A stretch of DNA of 64,000 nt from Thermus islandicus DSM 21543 (GTDB taxonomy: Bacteria > Deinococcota > Deinococci > Deinococcales > Thermaceae). Where the stretch lies: assembly GCF_000421625.1 (NCBI RefSeq), contig NZ_ATXJ01000001.1, forward strand, positions 1-64,000, read 5' to 3'. This document shows, in pieces, positions 40,291-51,273 of the stretch; position 1 is the stretch's first letter; each line of letters starts with the position of its first letter. Below the pieces are notes generated by a model. That model ran no database searches. It saw only the letters and a list, made by a program, of their open reading frames with translations, and was not told the DNA's origin. Both the position numbers and the translations under genes were made by a program.

Positions 40291-42165
40291 CTAAGCCCCG
40301 CCCAGGGCTCCGCCTGGCTTCACCTTAGGCACCACCCGGGGGGCCTCCCGCTCCTCCTTGGGCTCCGAAGGGGTTTCCAGGAGCAAGCCCTCCACCACCT
40401 TGTGGAACTCCTCGGCGGTGAGGGTCTCCCGCTCCAGGAGGGTCTCGGCCACCCGCTCCAGCACCTCCCGCTTCTCGGTGAGGAGGGTCCGGACCCGCCC
40501 GTACTGCTCCTCAATGAGCCCCCGCACCGCCTCGTCAATGCGCCTCGCCGTCTCCTCCGAGTACTGGCGCACGTCGTAGCCCCCCAGGTAGGTCTCCTCC
40601 CGGAGGGCGTAGGCCACCGGGCCAAACTCGGGGTGCATGCCCCACTCGGTGATCATCCGCCGGGCCAGCTCCGTGGCCTGGCGAAAGTCGTTCTCCGCCC
40701 CCGTGGTCACGTCCTCAAAGACCAGCTCCTCCGCCGCCCGCCCCGCCAGGGCCACAGCGATCTGGTCCAAAAGGCGCTTCCTGGACCAGTGGATCATGTC
40801 CTCCCGCCTCGGCATCATAAAGCCCAGGGCCCGCCCCCGCGGCACGATGGTCACCTTGTGCACCCCGTCGGCATGCTCCAAAAAGTGGGCGGCCAGGGCG
40901 TGCCCCGCCTCGTGGTAGGCGGTGATCCGGCGGTCGCGGGGCGTGAGGACCAGGCTCTTCTTGGCCGGCCCCATCATCACCCGGTCCGCGGCCTCCTCCA
41001 GGTCCTTCATGGTGATCTTCTTCCGCCCCTCCCGCGCCGCCAGGAGGGCGGCCTCGTTCAGGAGGTTCTCCAGGTCCGCCCCCACGAAGCCCGGGGTGCG
41101 CTTGGCCAGAAGCGCCAGGTCCACGTCCTCCGCCAGGGGCTTCCCCCGGGCGTGGATCCTGAGGATCTGCTCCCGGCCCCGGACGTCGGGGGCGTCTATG
41201 GCGATCTGGCGGTCAAAGCGCCCCGGGCGGAGGAGGGCGGGGTCCAGGACGTCGGGGCGGTTGGTGGCGGCCATGACGATGATGGTGGAGTCCTTCTCAA
41301 ACCCGTCCATCTCCACCAGGAGCTGGTTGAGGGTCTGCTCCCGCTCGTCGTTGCCCCCGCCCACCCCGCTCCCCCGCCTCCTCCCCACGGCGTCAATCTC
41401 GTCAATGAAGACGATGCAGGGGGCGTGGCGCTTGGCGGTCTCAAAGAGGTCCCTGACCCTCGCCGCCCCCACGCCCACGAACATCTCCACGAAGTCGGAG
41501 CCCGAGGCGGTGATGAAGGGCACCCGGGCCTCCCCGGCCACCGCCCGGGCGATGTGGGTCTTGCCCACCCCCGGAGGCCCCACCAGAAGGACCCCCTTGG
41601 GGATGCGGGCCCCCATCTCGTGGAAGCGGGCGGGGTTTTTCAGGAACTCCACGATCTCCTTCAGCTCCTCCTTGGCCTCCTCCGCCCCGGCCACGTCCTT
41701 GAAGGTGACCCGGGGGGCCTCGGTGAGGACCCGGGCCCGGCTCTTGGTGAAGCTGAAGGCGGAGTCCGAGGGGCCGGCCCGGCCCGTGCGGGAGAAGTAG
41801 AAGAGGGCCCCCAGGAGAAGGCCCACCAGGAGGAGGGGCCAGAGGAAGCCCAGGGCGTTCTGGCCCTGGGGGGGTTCCACCCGCACGCTCACCCCCCGCT
41901 GCATCCAGGCCTCGAGGGTGGCGTTGTCCGGAGGGCTGGCCGCGTAGGTGGTGAAGCCGGACCCGTCGGTGAGGGTACCCTGGATCCGGGTCTCCCCCGA
42001 GCGCACCACCACCTCCTTCACCCGGCCCGCCTTCAGGTCCTCCAGAAAAGTGGTGTAGTTCACGGTGCCGCCGGAGCTCCCAAAGGTTCCCGCCAGGCTG
42101 AAGGCCCAGGCCAGGAAGAGCAGGCCCAGGACGAACACCAGAAGGTTGAGAGGAAGCCGGGACAT
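40291..42165 (-). CDS. ftsH: FtsH, membrane AAA+ zinc metalloprotease
   Basis: A 624-residue FtsH, the same length as T. thermophilus FtsH. Two N-terminal membrane segments (near residues 4-24 and 104-122) flank a periplasmic domain. AAA+ motifs GPPGVGKT and FIDEIDAVG and the second region of homology are followed by the zinc site [10 protein letters not shown] near 418. It degrades membrane and regulatory proteins. The start at 42165 has an AAGGGGG site; a longer frame to 42210 has no support. TACCCT (42175-42180) is a likely -10 box. Confidence 0.96.
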   Translation of the reverse strand: MSRLPLNLLVFVLGLLFLAWAFSLAGTFGSSGGTVNYTTFLEDLKAGRVKEVVVRSGETRIQGTLTDGSGFTTYAASPPDNATLEAWMQRGVSVRVEPPQGQNALGFLWPLLLVGLLLGALFYFSRTGRAGPSDSAFSFTKSRARVLTEAPRVTFKDVAGAEEAKEELKEIVEFLKNPARFHEMGARIPKGVLLVGPPGVGKTHIARAVAGEARVPFITASGSDFVEMFVGVGAARVRDLFETAKRHAPCIVFIDEIDAVGRRRGSGVGGGNDEREQTLNQLLVEMDGFEKDSTIIVMAATNRPDVLDPALLRPGRFDRQIAIDAPDVRGREQILRIHARGKPLAEDVDLALLAKRTPGFVGADLENLLNEAALLAAREGRKKITMKDLEEAADRVMMGPAKKSLVLTPRDRRITAYHEAGHALAAHFLEHADGVHKVTIVPRGRALGFMMPRREDMIHWSRKRLLDQIAVALAGRAAEELVFEDVTTGAENDFRQATELARRMITEWGMHPEFGPVAYALREETYLGGYDVRQYSEETARRIDEAVRGLIEEQYGRVRTLLTEKREVLERVAETLLERETLTAEEFHKVVEGLLLETPSEPKEEREAPRVVPKVKPGGALGGA

Positions 42166-42174
42166 GTCCCCCTT

Positions 42175-42180
42175 AGGGTA
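42175..42180 (-). promoter_or_regulatory. Probable -10 box for ftsH
   Basis: TACCCT on the minus strand lies 9 bases before the ftsH ATG, with AAGGGGG between them. Confidence 0.4.
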
Positions 42181-42240
42181 CACGGCGGGAAGGGCCCCTG
42201 GGTAGCCCAAGGCACTATGACAAAGTTACGCTCAACTCTC

Positions 42241-42270
42241 TTGACACACTCTTATGGGTTGCCTTATGCT
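42241..42270 (+). promoter_or_regulatory. Promoter of the dnaK operon
   Basis: TTGACA (42241-42246) and TATGCT (42265-42270) are 18 bases apart. The same -35/-10 pair occurs before clpB with a 17-base spacer. No CIRCE element is present. Confidence 0.75.
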
Positions 42271-42289
42271 GGGTGGGAGAGGTGAGGCT

Positions 42290-44140
<1,851 letters not shown>

Positions 44141-44172
44141 GGGCATCCGGGGCCCCTTTCCGCGGAGGCGCC

Positions 44173-44724
44173 ATGGAGAAGGACCGGGAACCCCCTGTGG
44201 AAACCCAGGCGGAGGAGGTGGAGAAGGACCTCCAGGCGGTGGCCCAGGAGGCCCAGGCCCTGGAGGCGCGCCTCCTGCAGGCGGAGGAGGAGCTGCGAGG
44301 CCTTAAGGACAGGTACCTCCGCCTCCTGGCCGACTTTGACAACTACCGCAAGCGCATGGAGGAGGAGCTGAAGGCCCGGGAAAGGGAGGGCGCCCTAAGG
44401 GTGCTCAGGGCCCTCCTCCCCGTTCTGGACGACCTGGAGCGGGCCCTGGAGTTCGCCGAGGCCAGCCCTGAGAGCATCCTCCAGGGGGTAAGGGCGGTGC
44501 GGGAGGGGTTCTTCCGTATCCTGGCCGGGCTTGGGGTAGAGGAGGTGCCGGGGGAGGGGGAGGCCTTTGACCCCCGGTACCACGAGGCCATCGGCCTCCT
44601 TCCCGGGGAACCGGGCCGGGTGGCCAAGGTCTTCCAGCGGGGCTTCCGCCTGGGGGAGGCGCTGGTGCGCCCGGCCCGGGTCGCCGTGGGGGAGGAGAAG
44701 CCCGAGGAAGCGGACCTGGAATAG
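44173..44724 (+). CDS. grpE: GrpE nucleotide exchange factor
   Basis: The 183-residue GrpE has a long N-terminal coiled coil (about residues 10-80; LLADFDNYRKRMEEELKARE) and the C-terminal beta domain (EAFDPRYHEAIGLLPGEPG, VFQRGFRLGEALVRPARVAV). In T. thermophilus it also acts as the thermosensor of the DnaK cycle. The ATG at 44173 follows GGAGG; an in-frame codon at 44137 overlaps the dnaK stop. Confidence 0.96.
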   Translation: MEKDREPPVETQAEEVEKDLQAVAQEAQALEARLLQAEEELRGLKDRYLRLLADFDNYRKRMEEELKAREREGALRVLRALLPVLDDLERALEFAEASPESILQGVRAVREGFFRILAGLGVEEVPGEGEAFDPRYHEAIGLLPGEPGRVAKVFQRGFRLGEALVRPARVAVGEEKPEEADLE

Positions 44725-44730
44725 GGAAAG

Positions 44731-45576
44731 ATGGCCGCGCCCAAGGATTACTACGCCATCCTCGGGGTGCCCAGAAACGCCACCCAGGAGGAGATCAAGC
44801 GGGCCTACAAGCGCCTGGCCCGCCAGTACCACCCCGACGTCAACAAGAGCCCGGAGGCCGAGGAGCGGTTCAAGGAGATCAACGAGGCCTACGCCGTCCT
44901 CTCCGACCCCGAGAAGCGGAGGCTCTACGACGCTTACGGCACCGCCACCCCGCCCCCTCCCCCGCCGCCCGGCGGCTACGACTTCTCGGGGTTTGAGGTG
45001 GAGGACTTCTCCGAGTTCTTCCAGGAGCTCTTCGGGGGGGGGCTCTTCGGGGTAGGGCGAAGGGCCCGCCCCCGCCGCGGCCGCGACCTCAGGGCCGAGC
45101 TGCCCTTGAGCCTCGAGGAGGCCTTCCACGGGGGAGAGAAGACGGTGGAGGTGGGCGGGAAGCGGGTCTCCGTGCGCATTCCCCCAGGGGTCCAGGAGGG
45201 CACCACCCTGAGGGTCCCGGGGATGGGGGGGCCTGGGGAGCCGCCGGGCGACCTGCTCCTCACCGTGCGCCTCCTCCCCCACCCCCGTTTCCGCCTCGAG
45301 GGCCGGGACCTCTACGCCACCCTGGACGTCCCCGCCCCCATCGCCGTGGTAGGGGGCAAGGTACGGGGCCCCACCCTGGAGGGCCCGGTGGAGGTCACCC
45401 TGCCCCCGAGGACCCAGGCCGGGCGCAAGCTGCGGCTCAAGGGCAAGGGCTTTCCCGGTCCCGGGGGCCGGGGGGACCTCTACTACGAAGTACGGGTGGT
45501 GATCCCCGAGCACCTTACCCCGGAGGAGGAGGCCCTTTGGAAGAAGCTGGCGGAGGCCTACTATGCTCGCGCATAG
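44731..45576 (+). CDS. dnaJ: DnaJ co-chaperone lacking the zinc-finger domain
   Basis: A 281-residue DnaJ with a J domain ([23 protein letters not shown] near residue 34), a Pro/Gly-rich linker (residues 73-105) and two beta-sandwich substrate domains. The four CxxCxGxG repeats of classical DnaJ are absent, as in T. thermophilus DnaJ. It stimulates DnaK ATPase. The dafA start lies inside its last codons (14-base overlap). Confidence 0.96.
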   Translation: MAAPKDYYAILGVPRNATQEEIKRAYKRLARQYHPDVNKSPEAEERFKEINEAYAVLSDPEKRRLYDAYGTATPPPPPPPGGYDFSGFEVEDFSEFFQELFGGGLFGVGRRARPRRGRDLRAELPLSLEEAFHGGEKTVEVGGKRVSVRIPPGVQEGTTLRVPGMGGPGEPPGDLLLTVRLLPHPRFRLEGRDLYATLDVPAPIAVVGGKVRGPTLEGPVEVTLPPRTQAGRKLRLKGKGFPGPGGRGDLYYEVRVVIPEHLTPEEEALWKKLAEAYYARA

Positions 45577-45799
45577 CCCGTGGGTTTCCCTGGAGGCCGT
45601 TCCGGCCTACGGCCTCTCCGTGGGCGCGGTGCGGGCCTATGTGGAGATCGGCTTCGTGGAGCCCTTAGAGACCGAAGGGGGGTGGTACTTCCGCAAGGAG
45701 GATCTCCTGCGCATGCTCAAAGCCGAGAGGCTGAGGCGGGACCTGGGGGTGAACCTCATCGGCGCTGCCCTGGTGGTGGAGATTCTGGAAAGGCGCTAG
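45563..45799 (+). CDS. dafA: DafA, DnaK-DnaJ assembly factor
   Basis: The 78-residue protein matches T. thermophilus DafA in size and place. It looks like a half MerR/HspR-type helix-turn-helix ([20 protein letters not shown], residues 8-27, then [20 protein letters not shown]). DafA holds three DnaK and three DnaJ in one complex and is released when clients appear. Overlap with dnaJ suggests coupled translation. A relation to HspR or CbpM is an inference from the fold. Confidence 0.93.
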   Translation: MLAHSPWVSLEAVPAYGLSVGAVRAYVEIGFVEPLETEGGWYFRKEDLLRMLKAERLRRDLGVNLIGAALVVEILERR

Positions 45800-45881
45800 C
45801 CCGGGACATCCGTACCGCTCGCCTCCCCGTAGGCTGGAACCGAAGCGGGGCCGATTCTGAGCGTTATTTTTCTCAAGAGAA

Positions 45882-45910
45882 TTGACAATACAGATATCAA
45901 GTGATATGCT
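45882..45910 (+). promoter_or_regulatory. clpB promoter with inverted repeat over the -10 box
   Basis: TTGACA (45882-45887) and TATGCT (45905-45910) are 17 bases apart. ATATCA (45894-45899) and TGATAT (45902-45907) form a perfect inverted repeat with a two-base centre that reaches into the -10 box, a position suited to a repressor. The region is strongly AT-rich compared with its surroundings. Confidence 0.75.
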
Positions 45911-45930
45911 AGCAAAAGAGGAGGTTGGGG

Positions 45931-48495
45931 ATGAACCTGGAACGCTGGACCCAAGCCGCACGGGAGGCCCTGGCCCAGGCCCAGGTCCTGGCCCAGCGGA
46001 TGAAGCACCAGGCGATCGATGTGCCCCACCTTTGGGCGGTGCTTCTCCGGGACAAAAGCGGGCTCGCCTGGCGCCTCCTGGAGAAGGCCGGGGCGGACCC
46101 GGAGCGGCTTCTTTCCTCCCAGAACCAGGAGCTTAGCCGCCTGCCCAGGGTGGAGGGGGCCGAGGGGGGGCAGTACCTCACCCAGCGGCTCTCCGGGGCC
46201 TTAAACCGGGCCGAGGCCCTCATGGAGGAGCTGAAGGACCGGTTCGTGGCCCTGGACACCCTGGTCCTGGCCCTAGCCGAGGCCACCCAGGGGCTTCCCG
46301 GCCTGGAGCCCCTGAAGAAGGCCCTTTGGGAGCTGAGAGGGGGGAGAACTGTGCAGTCGGAGCACGCAGAGACCACATACAACGCCCTGGAGCAGTACGG
46401 CCTTGACCTGACCGCCCTGGCCGCCCAGGGCAAGCTGGACCCGGTGATCGGCCGGGACGAGGAGATCCGGCGCACCATCCAGATCCTTCTAAGGCGCACC
46501 AAGAACAATCCCGTCCTCATCGGGGAACCCGGGGTAGGCAAAACAGCCATCGTGGAGGGGCTGGCCCAGCGCATCGTGAAGGGCGACGTGCCGGAAGGCC
46601 TCAAGGGCAAGCGCATCATCTCCTTGCAGATGGGCTCCCTCCTCGCCGGGGCCAAGTACCGGGGTGAGTTTGAGGAGCGCCTGAAGGCGGTGATCCAGGA
46701 GGTGGTGAGTAGCCAAGGGGAGATCATCCTCTTCATTGATGAGCTCCACACCGTGGTAGGGGCGGGGAAGGCAGAAGGTGCCGTGGATGCGGGCAACATG
46801 CTGAAGCCTCCCCTCGCCCGGGGGGAGCTTCGGCTCATCGGGGCCACCACCTTGGACGAGTACCGCGAGATTGAGAAGGACCCCGCCCTGGAAAGGCGCT
46901 TCCAGCCCGTCTACGTGGACGAGCCCAGCGTAGAGGAGACCATCTCCATCCTTCGGGGCATCAAGGAGAAGTACGAGGTCCACCACGGGGTGCGGATCGC
47001 CGACCCCGCCCTGGTGGCCGCAGCGGTCCTCTCCCACCGCTACATCCCGGAAAGGCGCCTCCCCGACAAGGCCATAGACCTCATTGACGAAGCGGCCGCC
47101 CGGCTTCGCATGCAGCTGGAGAGCGCCCCGGAGGAGATTGACACCTTGGAGCGCAAGAAACTCCAGCTGGAGATAGAAAGGGAGGCCCTGAAGAAGGAAA
47201 AGGACCCCGACTCCCTAGAACGCCTGAAGGCCACCGAGGCGGAGATCGCCGAGCTCACCAAGGAAATAGAGAAGCTCAAGGCGGAGTGGGAGGCGGAAAG
47301 GGAGGTCCTGAAGAAGCTCCGGGAGGCCCAGCACCGCCTGGACGAGGTGAGGAGGGAGATTGAGCTGGCCGAGCGCCAGTACGACCTGAACCGGGCCGCC
47401 GAGCTCCGCTACGGGGAGCTCCCCCGCCTCGAGGCCGAGGTGGAGGCCCTCTCCGAGAGGCTGAAGAACGCCCGCTTCGTGCGCCTCGAGGTCACGGAGG
47501 AGGACGTGGCCGAGATCGTCTCCCGCTGGACGGGGATCCCCGTGGCGAAGCTCCTGGAAGGGGAAAGGGAGAAGCTCCTAAGGCTTGAGGAGGAGCTCCA
47601 CAAGCGGGTGGTGGGCCAGGACGAGGCCATAAGGGCGGTGGCCGACGCCATCCGCCGGGCCCGGGCCGGGCTTAAGGACCCCAACCGCCCCATCGGGAGC
47701 TTCCTCTTCCTGGGCCCCACGGGGGTGGGCAAGACCGAGCTTGCTAAGACCTTGGCCGCCACCCTCTTTGACACCGAGGAGGCCATGGTGCGCATTGACA
47801 TGACGGAGTACATGGAGAAGCACGCGGTCTCCCGCCTCATCGGGGCCCCGCCCGGCTACGTGGGCTACGAGGAGGGGGGCCAGCTCACCGAGGCGGTGCG
47901 GAGGCGGCCCTACACGGTGATCCTCTTTGACGAGATAGAAAAAGCTCACCCCGACGTCTTCAACCTCCTCCTCCAGATCCTGGACGACGGCCGGCTCACG
48001 GACAGCCACGGGCGCACCGTGGACTTCCGCAACACGGTGATCATCCTCACCTCCAACCTGGGAAGCCCCCTCATCCTCGAGGGCATCCAGAAGGACCTGC
48101 CCTACGAGAGGATCCGGGACGAGGTTTTCGCCATCCTGCAGAAGCACTTCCGCCCCGAGTTCCTGAACCGCCTGGACGAGGTGGTGGTCTTCCGGCCCCT
48201 CTCCCGGGAGCAGATCCGCCAGATCGTGGAGATCCAGCTCGCCCACCTTCGGGCGCGCCTTTCGGAGAAGCGCATCGCCCTCGAGCTCACCGAGGCCGCC
48301 AAGGACTTCCTGGCGGAAAGGGGTTACGACCCCGTCTTCGGCGCGAGGCCCTTAAGGCGGGTGATCCAGCGGGAGCTGGAGACGCCCCTGGCCAAAAAGA
48401 TCCTGGCCGGCGAGGTCCGGGAGGGCGACCGGGTGACCGTGGACGCCGGGCCCACCGGCCTCGTGTTCCAGACCGCCGAGCGCCTCGTGGCCTAG
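45931..48495 (+). CDS. clpB: ClpB disaggregase
   Basis: An 854-residue ClpB with an N-domain (1-140), first AAA+ domain (Walker A GEPGVGKT near 198), a long coiled-coil middle domain (about 390-520, rich in Glu/Lys/Leu) and second AAA+ domain (GPTGVGKT near 595). It rescues aggregated proteins together with DnaK. The ATG at 45931 has GAGGAGG upstream. An internal GTG at 46351 with AGGGGGGAG before it matches the known second start that makes the short ClpB form. Confidence 0.98.
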   Translation: MNLERWTQAAREALAQAQVLAQRMKHQAIDVPHLWAVLLRDKSGLAWRLLEKAGADPERLLSSQNQELSRLPRVEGAEGGQYLTQRLSGALNRAEALMEELKDRFVALDTLVLALAEATQGLPGLEPLKKALWELRGGRTVQSEHAETTYNALEQYGLDLTALAAQGKLDPVIGRDEEIRRTIQILLRRTKNNPVLIGEPGVGKTAIVEGLAQRIVKGDVPEGLKGKRIISLQMGSLLAGAKYRGEFEERLKAVIQEVVSSQGEIILFIDELHTVVGAGKAEGAVDAGNMLKPPLARGELRLIGATTLDEYREIEKDPALERRFQPVYVDEPSVEETISILRGIKEKYEVHHGVRIADPALVAAAVLSHRYIPERRLPDKAIDLIDEAAARLRMQLESAPEEIDTLERKKLQLEIEREALKKEKDPDSLERLKATEAEIAELTKEIEKLKAEWEAEREVLKKLREAQHRLDEVRREIELAERQYDLNRAAELRYGELPRLEAEVEALSERLKNARFVRLEVTEEDVAEIVSRWTGIPVAKLLEGEREKLLRLEEELHKRVVGQDEAIRAVADAIRRARAGLKDPNRPIGSFLFLGPTGVGKTELAKTLAATLFDTEEAMVRIDMTEYMEKHAVSRLIGAPPGYVGYEEGGQLTEAVRRRPYTVILFDEIEKAHPDVFNLLLQILDDGRLTDSHGRTVDFRNTVIILTSNLGSPLILEGIQKDLPYERIRDEVFAILQKHFRPEFLNRLDEVVVFRPLSREQIRQIVEIQLAHLRARLSEKRIALELTEAAKDFLAERGYDPVFGARPLRRVIQRELETPLAKKILAGEVREGDRVTVDAGPTGLVFQTAERLVA

Positions 48496-48505
48496 GGAGG
48501 GGGGT

Positions 48506-48895
48506 ATGCAGGTGGTGGAGGTTCTACGCAAGGCCTACCAGGACGAGCTCTTGGACGCCCTCAGGGCGGAAAGGGCCGCCCAAGGGGTGCCTTACCCCCA
48601 CGTCCGGGCCCTCCTCCTGGAGGTGGCGGCGCGGGAGCGGGCCCACGCCGAGGCCATCGCCGAGGCCCTCCGCCGCCTCAAGGCCCCCCTCCCCCCAGCC
48701 CCCAAGGCGGAGGAAGAGGGGTGGGAGGCCATGCTCCGCCTCCTCTCCGAGGAGGGGCTGGACCGGGCCTACTACCTGGAGAGCACCTTCTTAGACCCCG
48801 AGCTGGAGGCCCTCTTCACCCGGCTCGGACAGGAGGAAAGGCTCAACCAAGAGGCCGTTCGCCAGGCAGTGGCCCTGATCGGAGGTAGCCTATGA
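48506..48895 (+). CDS. Small helical (ferritin/rubrerythrin-like) protein in the clpB operon
   Basis: A 129-residue all-helical product. The helix VAARERAHAEAIAEALRRL (residues about 40-58) carries an E-x2-H pattern as in ferritin-like proteins, and a second E-rich helix (GQEERLNQEAV) lies near the C terminus. A full di-iron set is not certain. It starts 10 bases after clpB with a GGAGGGGGG site and overlaps the next gene by four bases (ATGA), so it belongs to the clpB operon. Confidence 0.7.
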   Translation: MQVVEVLRKAYQDELLDALRAERAAQGVPYPHVRALLLEVAARERAHAEAIAEALRRLKAPLPPAPKAEEEGWEAMLRLLSEEGLDRAYYLESTFLDPELEALFTRLGQEERLNQEAVRQAVALIGGSL

Positions 48896-50076
48896 TCGGC
48901 AAAGGGGAGGTCCTTCGCCTCAAGGAAACCCTGAAGACCCTCGCCCTTCCCACCCTCTCCCTCTATTTGGACGTGAACCCGGCCAAACCGGAAAACGCCG
49001 GCCGGGCCTACGCCCTCCGGGCCAAGGACGCCATGAAGGCCCTAAAGGTGCCCGAGGACCTGGCGGAGAGGGTGTTGGCGCTCTTGCGGCACGAGGTGGT
49101 GGAGGCCAAAACCCTGGCCCTCTTCGCCGACGGCAAGCGCCTGGAGCTCCTTCCCCTAGGGGTGGAGCTTCCCCTGGTGAGCGGGGTGAAGACGGCCTTT
49201 CTGGACGAAAAGGAAAGCCGCCTCCTCACCGACGGGGCCCTCGCCCACTACGGCGAGCCCTTCCTCCTCCCCCTGATCTACGCCCTGGACGAGTACGAGC
49301 GCTACGGGGTGGTCTACGTGGACCAGGAGAAGTGGCGCGTGTTTGAACTCTTCCTGGGGGAGGTGGAGGAGGTACGGGACGCCTTCCTGGCCCTGGATAC
49401 GGAGGCCTGGCGCCGCCTCTCCCTGGACGCCCCGGGCCGCCGCTTCCACTTAGGCGGGATCTCCCGGGGCGGGGCAGGCCAGGACCTCTTCGCCAAGCGC
49501 CTCGCCGCCTGGGAGGAGCGCTTCTACAAGACCCTGGCCCACGAGCTGGAAAGGCTCTGGGAGGAAAGGGGCTTTACCCGCCTGATCCTCATGGGCCCGG
49601 AGGAGCACACCAAGCTCTTCCTGGGCTACCTGCCGCGGCGCCTGAAGGAAAGGGTGGCGGCGGAGCTTCCCTCCCTGCCCCACCCCGGAGCTACCCCGGG
49701 CGAGGTCCTAAAGCGGCTGGAGCCCGTCTTGGAAGAGGTGGAGCGCCGGGAAGAGGTGCGCCTTTTGGAAAGGCTGGAGGAGGCGTACCCCAAGGCGGTG
49801 TTCGGGCCAGAAGCCCTCGCCCGCGTGCAGGAGGGGCGGGTGGAGCTCTGGGTGCTGCCCTGGCACCTGGACCAGAGGGTCTACGCCTGCGAAGGCCTTT
49901 ACCTGGCCGACGAAGCCCAGGCCCTCGGTTCTTGCGAAGCGCCGGAGGCGAAGCCCTTGGCCGTGGTCCTGCCCGAGCTCGCCTCGGGCTACGCGGCCAA
50001 GCTGGAGTTCGTGCGCGGCGAGGCCGAAAGGAGGCTTCTTGAGCGCGGGGGCATGGCCGCGCTCTTGAGGTGGTAG
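48892..50076 (+). CDS. eRF1-like (VLRF1/baeRF family) protein, putative ribosome-rescue factor
   Basis: The 394-residue protein has the layout of bacterial aeRF1-like proteins: an N-terminal region (TLSLYLDVNPAKPENAGRAY near 21-40), a central loop G-G-I-S-R-G-G-A-G-Q (residues 188-197) followed by the long helix DLFAKRLAAWEERFYKTLAH, and then RLILMGPEEHTKLFLGYLP (near 230-248), as in the eRF1 middle domain. The GGQ loop of release factors places a Gln to cut peptidyl-tRNA; here it reads GGAGQ. Lying between clpB and hsp20 in one operon, it may act on stalled ribosomes during heat stress. The function is inferred. Confidence 0.7.
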   Translation: MIGKGEVLRLKETLKTLALPTLSLYLDVNPAKPENAGRAYALRAKDAMKALKVPEDLAERVLALLRHEVVEAKTLALFADGKRLELLPLGVELPLVSGVKTAFLDEKESRLLTDGALAHYGEPFLLPLIYALDEYERYGVVYVDQEKWRVFELFLGEVEEVRDAFLALDTEAWRRLSLDAPGRRFHLGGISRGGAGQDLFAKRLAAWEERFYKTLAHELERLWEERGFTRLILMGPEEHTKLFLGYLPRRLKERVAAELPSLPHPGATPGEVLKRLEPVLEEVERREEVRLLERLEEAYPKAVFGPEALARVQEGRVELWVLPWHLDQRVYACEGLYLADEAQALGSCEAPEAKPLAVVLPELASGYAAKLEFVRGEAERRLLERGGMAALLRW

Positions 50077-50088
50077 GAGGTGATGGGC

Positions 50089-50505
50089 ATGATGCGGTTT
50101 GACCCCTTTAAGGAGCTGGAGGAGCTTCAGGAGCGTTTGGCGCGGGCGTTGGGCACCCCCCAGCAGGGGCCCAGGGTCTTCGCGCCCCCGGTGGACATCC
50201 TGGAGGACGAGGCCGGGCTCCACGTGCTCGTCTACCTTCCCGGGGTGGAGCCGGAAAAGGTGGAGGTGGTGGCGGAGGAGGGGGTCCTTGCGGTGAAGGC
50301 GGAGAGGCCCTTTGAAAAGAAGGAGGGGGTGGCCTACCACCGCCTCGAGGGCCCCTACGGCACCTTCGCCCGGAGCTTCAACATCCCCAGCACCTACGAC
50401 CTCTCCAAGGTGGAGGCCCGGTTCCGCCACGGGGTTTTGCACCTCACGGTGCCCAAGGCGGAGGCCACGAGGCCCAAGCGGATCCAGGTGCAGGTGGAAG
50501 GCTAA
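50089..50505 (+). CDS. Small heat-shock protein, Hsp20 family
   Basis: A 138-residue alpha-crystallin-domain protein. The domain (APPVDILEDEAGLHVLVYLP, then V-E-V-V-A-E-E-G-V-L) is followed by FNIPSTYDLSKVEARFRHGV and L-H-L-T-V-P-K. It forms oligomers that hold unfolding proteins for DnaK/ClpB. Several starts are in frame between 50080 and 50092; ATG 50089 has the best distance (eight bases) from the GGAGG at 50076. It belongs to the clpB operon. Confidence 0.94.
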   Translation: MMRFDPFKELEELQERLARALGTPQQGPRVFAPPVDILEDEAGLHVLVYLPGVEPEKVEVVAEEGVLAVKAERPFEKKEGVAYHRLEGPYGTFARSFNIPSTYDLSKVEARFRHGVLHLTVPKAEATRPKRIQVQVEG

Positions 50506-50517
50506 AGGGGGTGCGGT

Positions 50518-51204
50518 ATGCGCAGGACGGTCCGCTACATCCTGGCCACGTCCAACCCCATGGGCGACCTCGAGGCCCTGGAGAAGCTCGTCAAGCTGGC
50601 CCCGGACACCGGGGCGGACGCCATCGCCCTCGTGGGCAACCTGATGCCCAAGACGGCGGGGAGCCGGGACTACGCCGCCTTCTTCCGGATCCTCTCCGAG
50701 GCCCACCTGCCCACCGCCTACGTTCCCGGCCCCGAGGACGCCCCCATCTGGGAGTACCTAAGGGAGGCGGCCAACGTGGAGCTCGTGCGCCCCGAGATGC
50801 GGAACGTCCACGAGACCTTCACCTTCTGGAGGGGCCCCTACCTGGTGGCGGGCGTGGGCGGGGAGATCGCCGACGAGGGGGAGCCCGAGGAGCACGAGGC
50901 CCTGCGCTACCCCGCCTGGGTGGCCGAGTACCACCTGAAGGCCCTCTGGGACCTCAAGGACTACCCGAAGATCTTCCTCTTCCACACGGCCCCCTACCAC
51001 AAGGGCCTGGGGGAGGGCGGCTCCCACGAGGTGGCCCACCTGATCAAGACCCACAACCCTCTCCTGGTGGTGGTGGCGGGCAAGGGGCAGCGCCACGAGA
51101 AGCTCGGGGCGAGCTGGGTGGTGGTGCCCGGGGACCTCTCCCAGGGGGAGTACAGCCTCCTGGACCTAAAGGCCAGGAAGCTGGAGGCGGGGAACGTGCG
51201 CTAG
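50518..51204 (+). CDS. Metallophosphoesterase-fold protein with altered metal motifs
   Basis: The 228-residue protein resembles T. thermophilus TT1561, a calcineurin-like phosphoesterase fold of known structure. The usual motifs are changed: the DxH site reads ATSNPMGDLEAL, GDxx reads VGNLMPKTAG, and GNHD is not evident (PGPEDAPIWEYL); a later His is in FLFHTAPYHKG. It may have lost the common catalysis or use other metals. It follows hsp20 by 12 bases and likely ends the clpB unit. Confidence 0.75.
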   Translation: MRRTVRYILATSNPMGDLEALEKLVKLAPDTGADAIALVGNLMPKTAGSRDYAAFFRILSEAHLPTAYVPGPEDAPIWEYLREAANVELVRPEMRNVHETFTFWRGPYLVAGVGGEIADEGEPEEHEALRYPAWVAEYHLKALWDLKDYPKIFLFHTAPYHKGLGEGGSHEVAHLIKTHNPLLVVVAGKGQRHEKLGASWVVVPGDLSQGEYSLLDLKARKLEAGNVR

Positions 51205-51273
51205 GCCCGTCCCGCGAGAAAGCCTGGGTCTTTAGGGGGGATGGGCGCAGAGTAGGGTAAGGCGAGGTGAACC

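Noticed and set aside
40402-42285. Very long open frame antisense to ftsH (over 600 codons)
   Set aside because: It is a mirror of ftsH codon bias in G+C-rich DNA: His, Gly, Pro and Leu-rich low-complexity product, no domain. Similar long antisense frames over proS, gltB, ilvE and the methyltransferase gene were rejected for the same reason.
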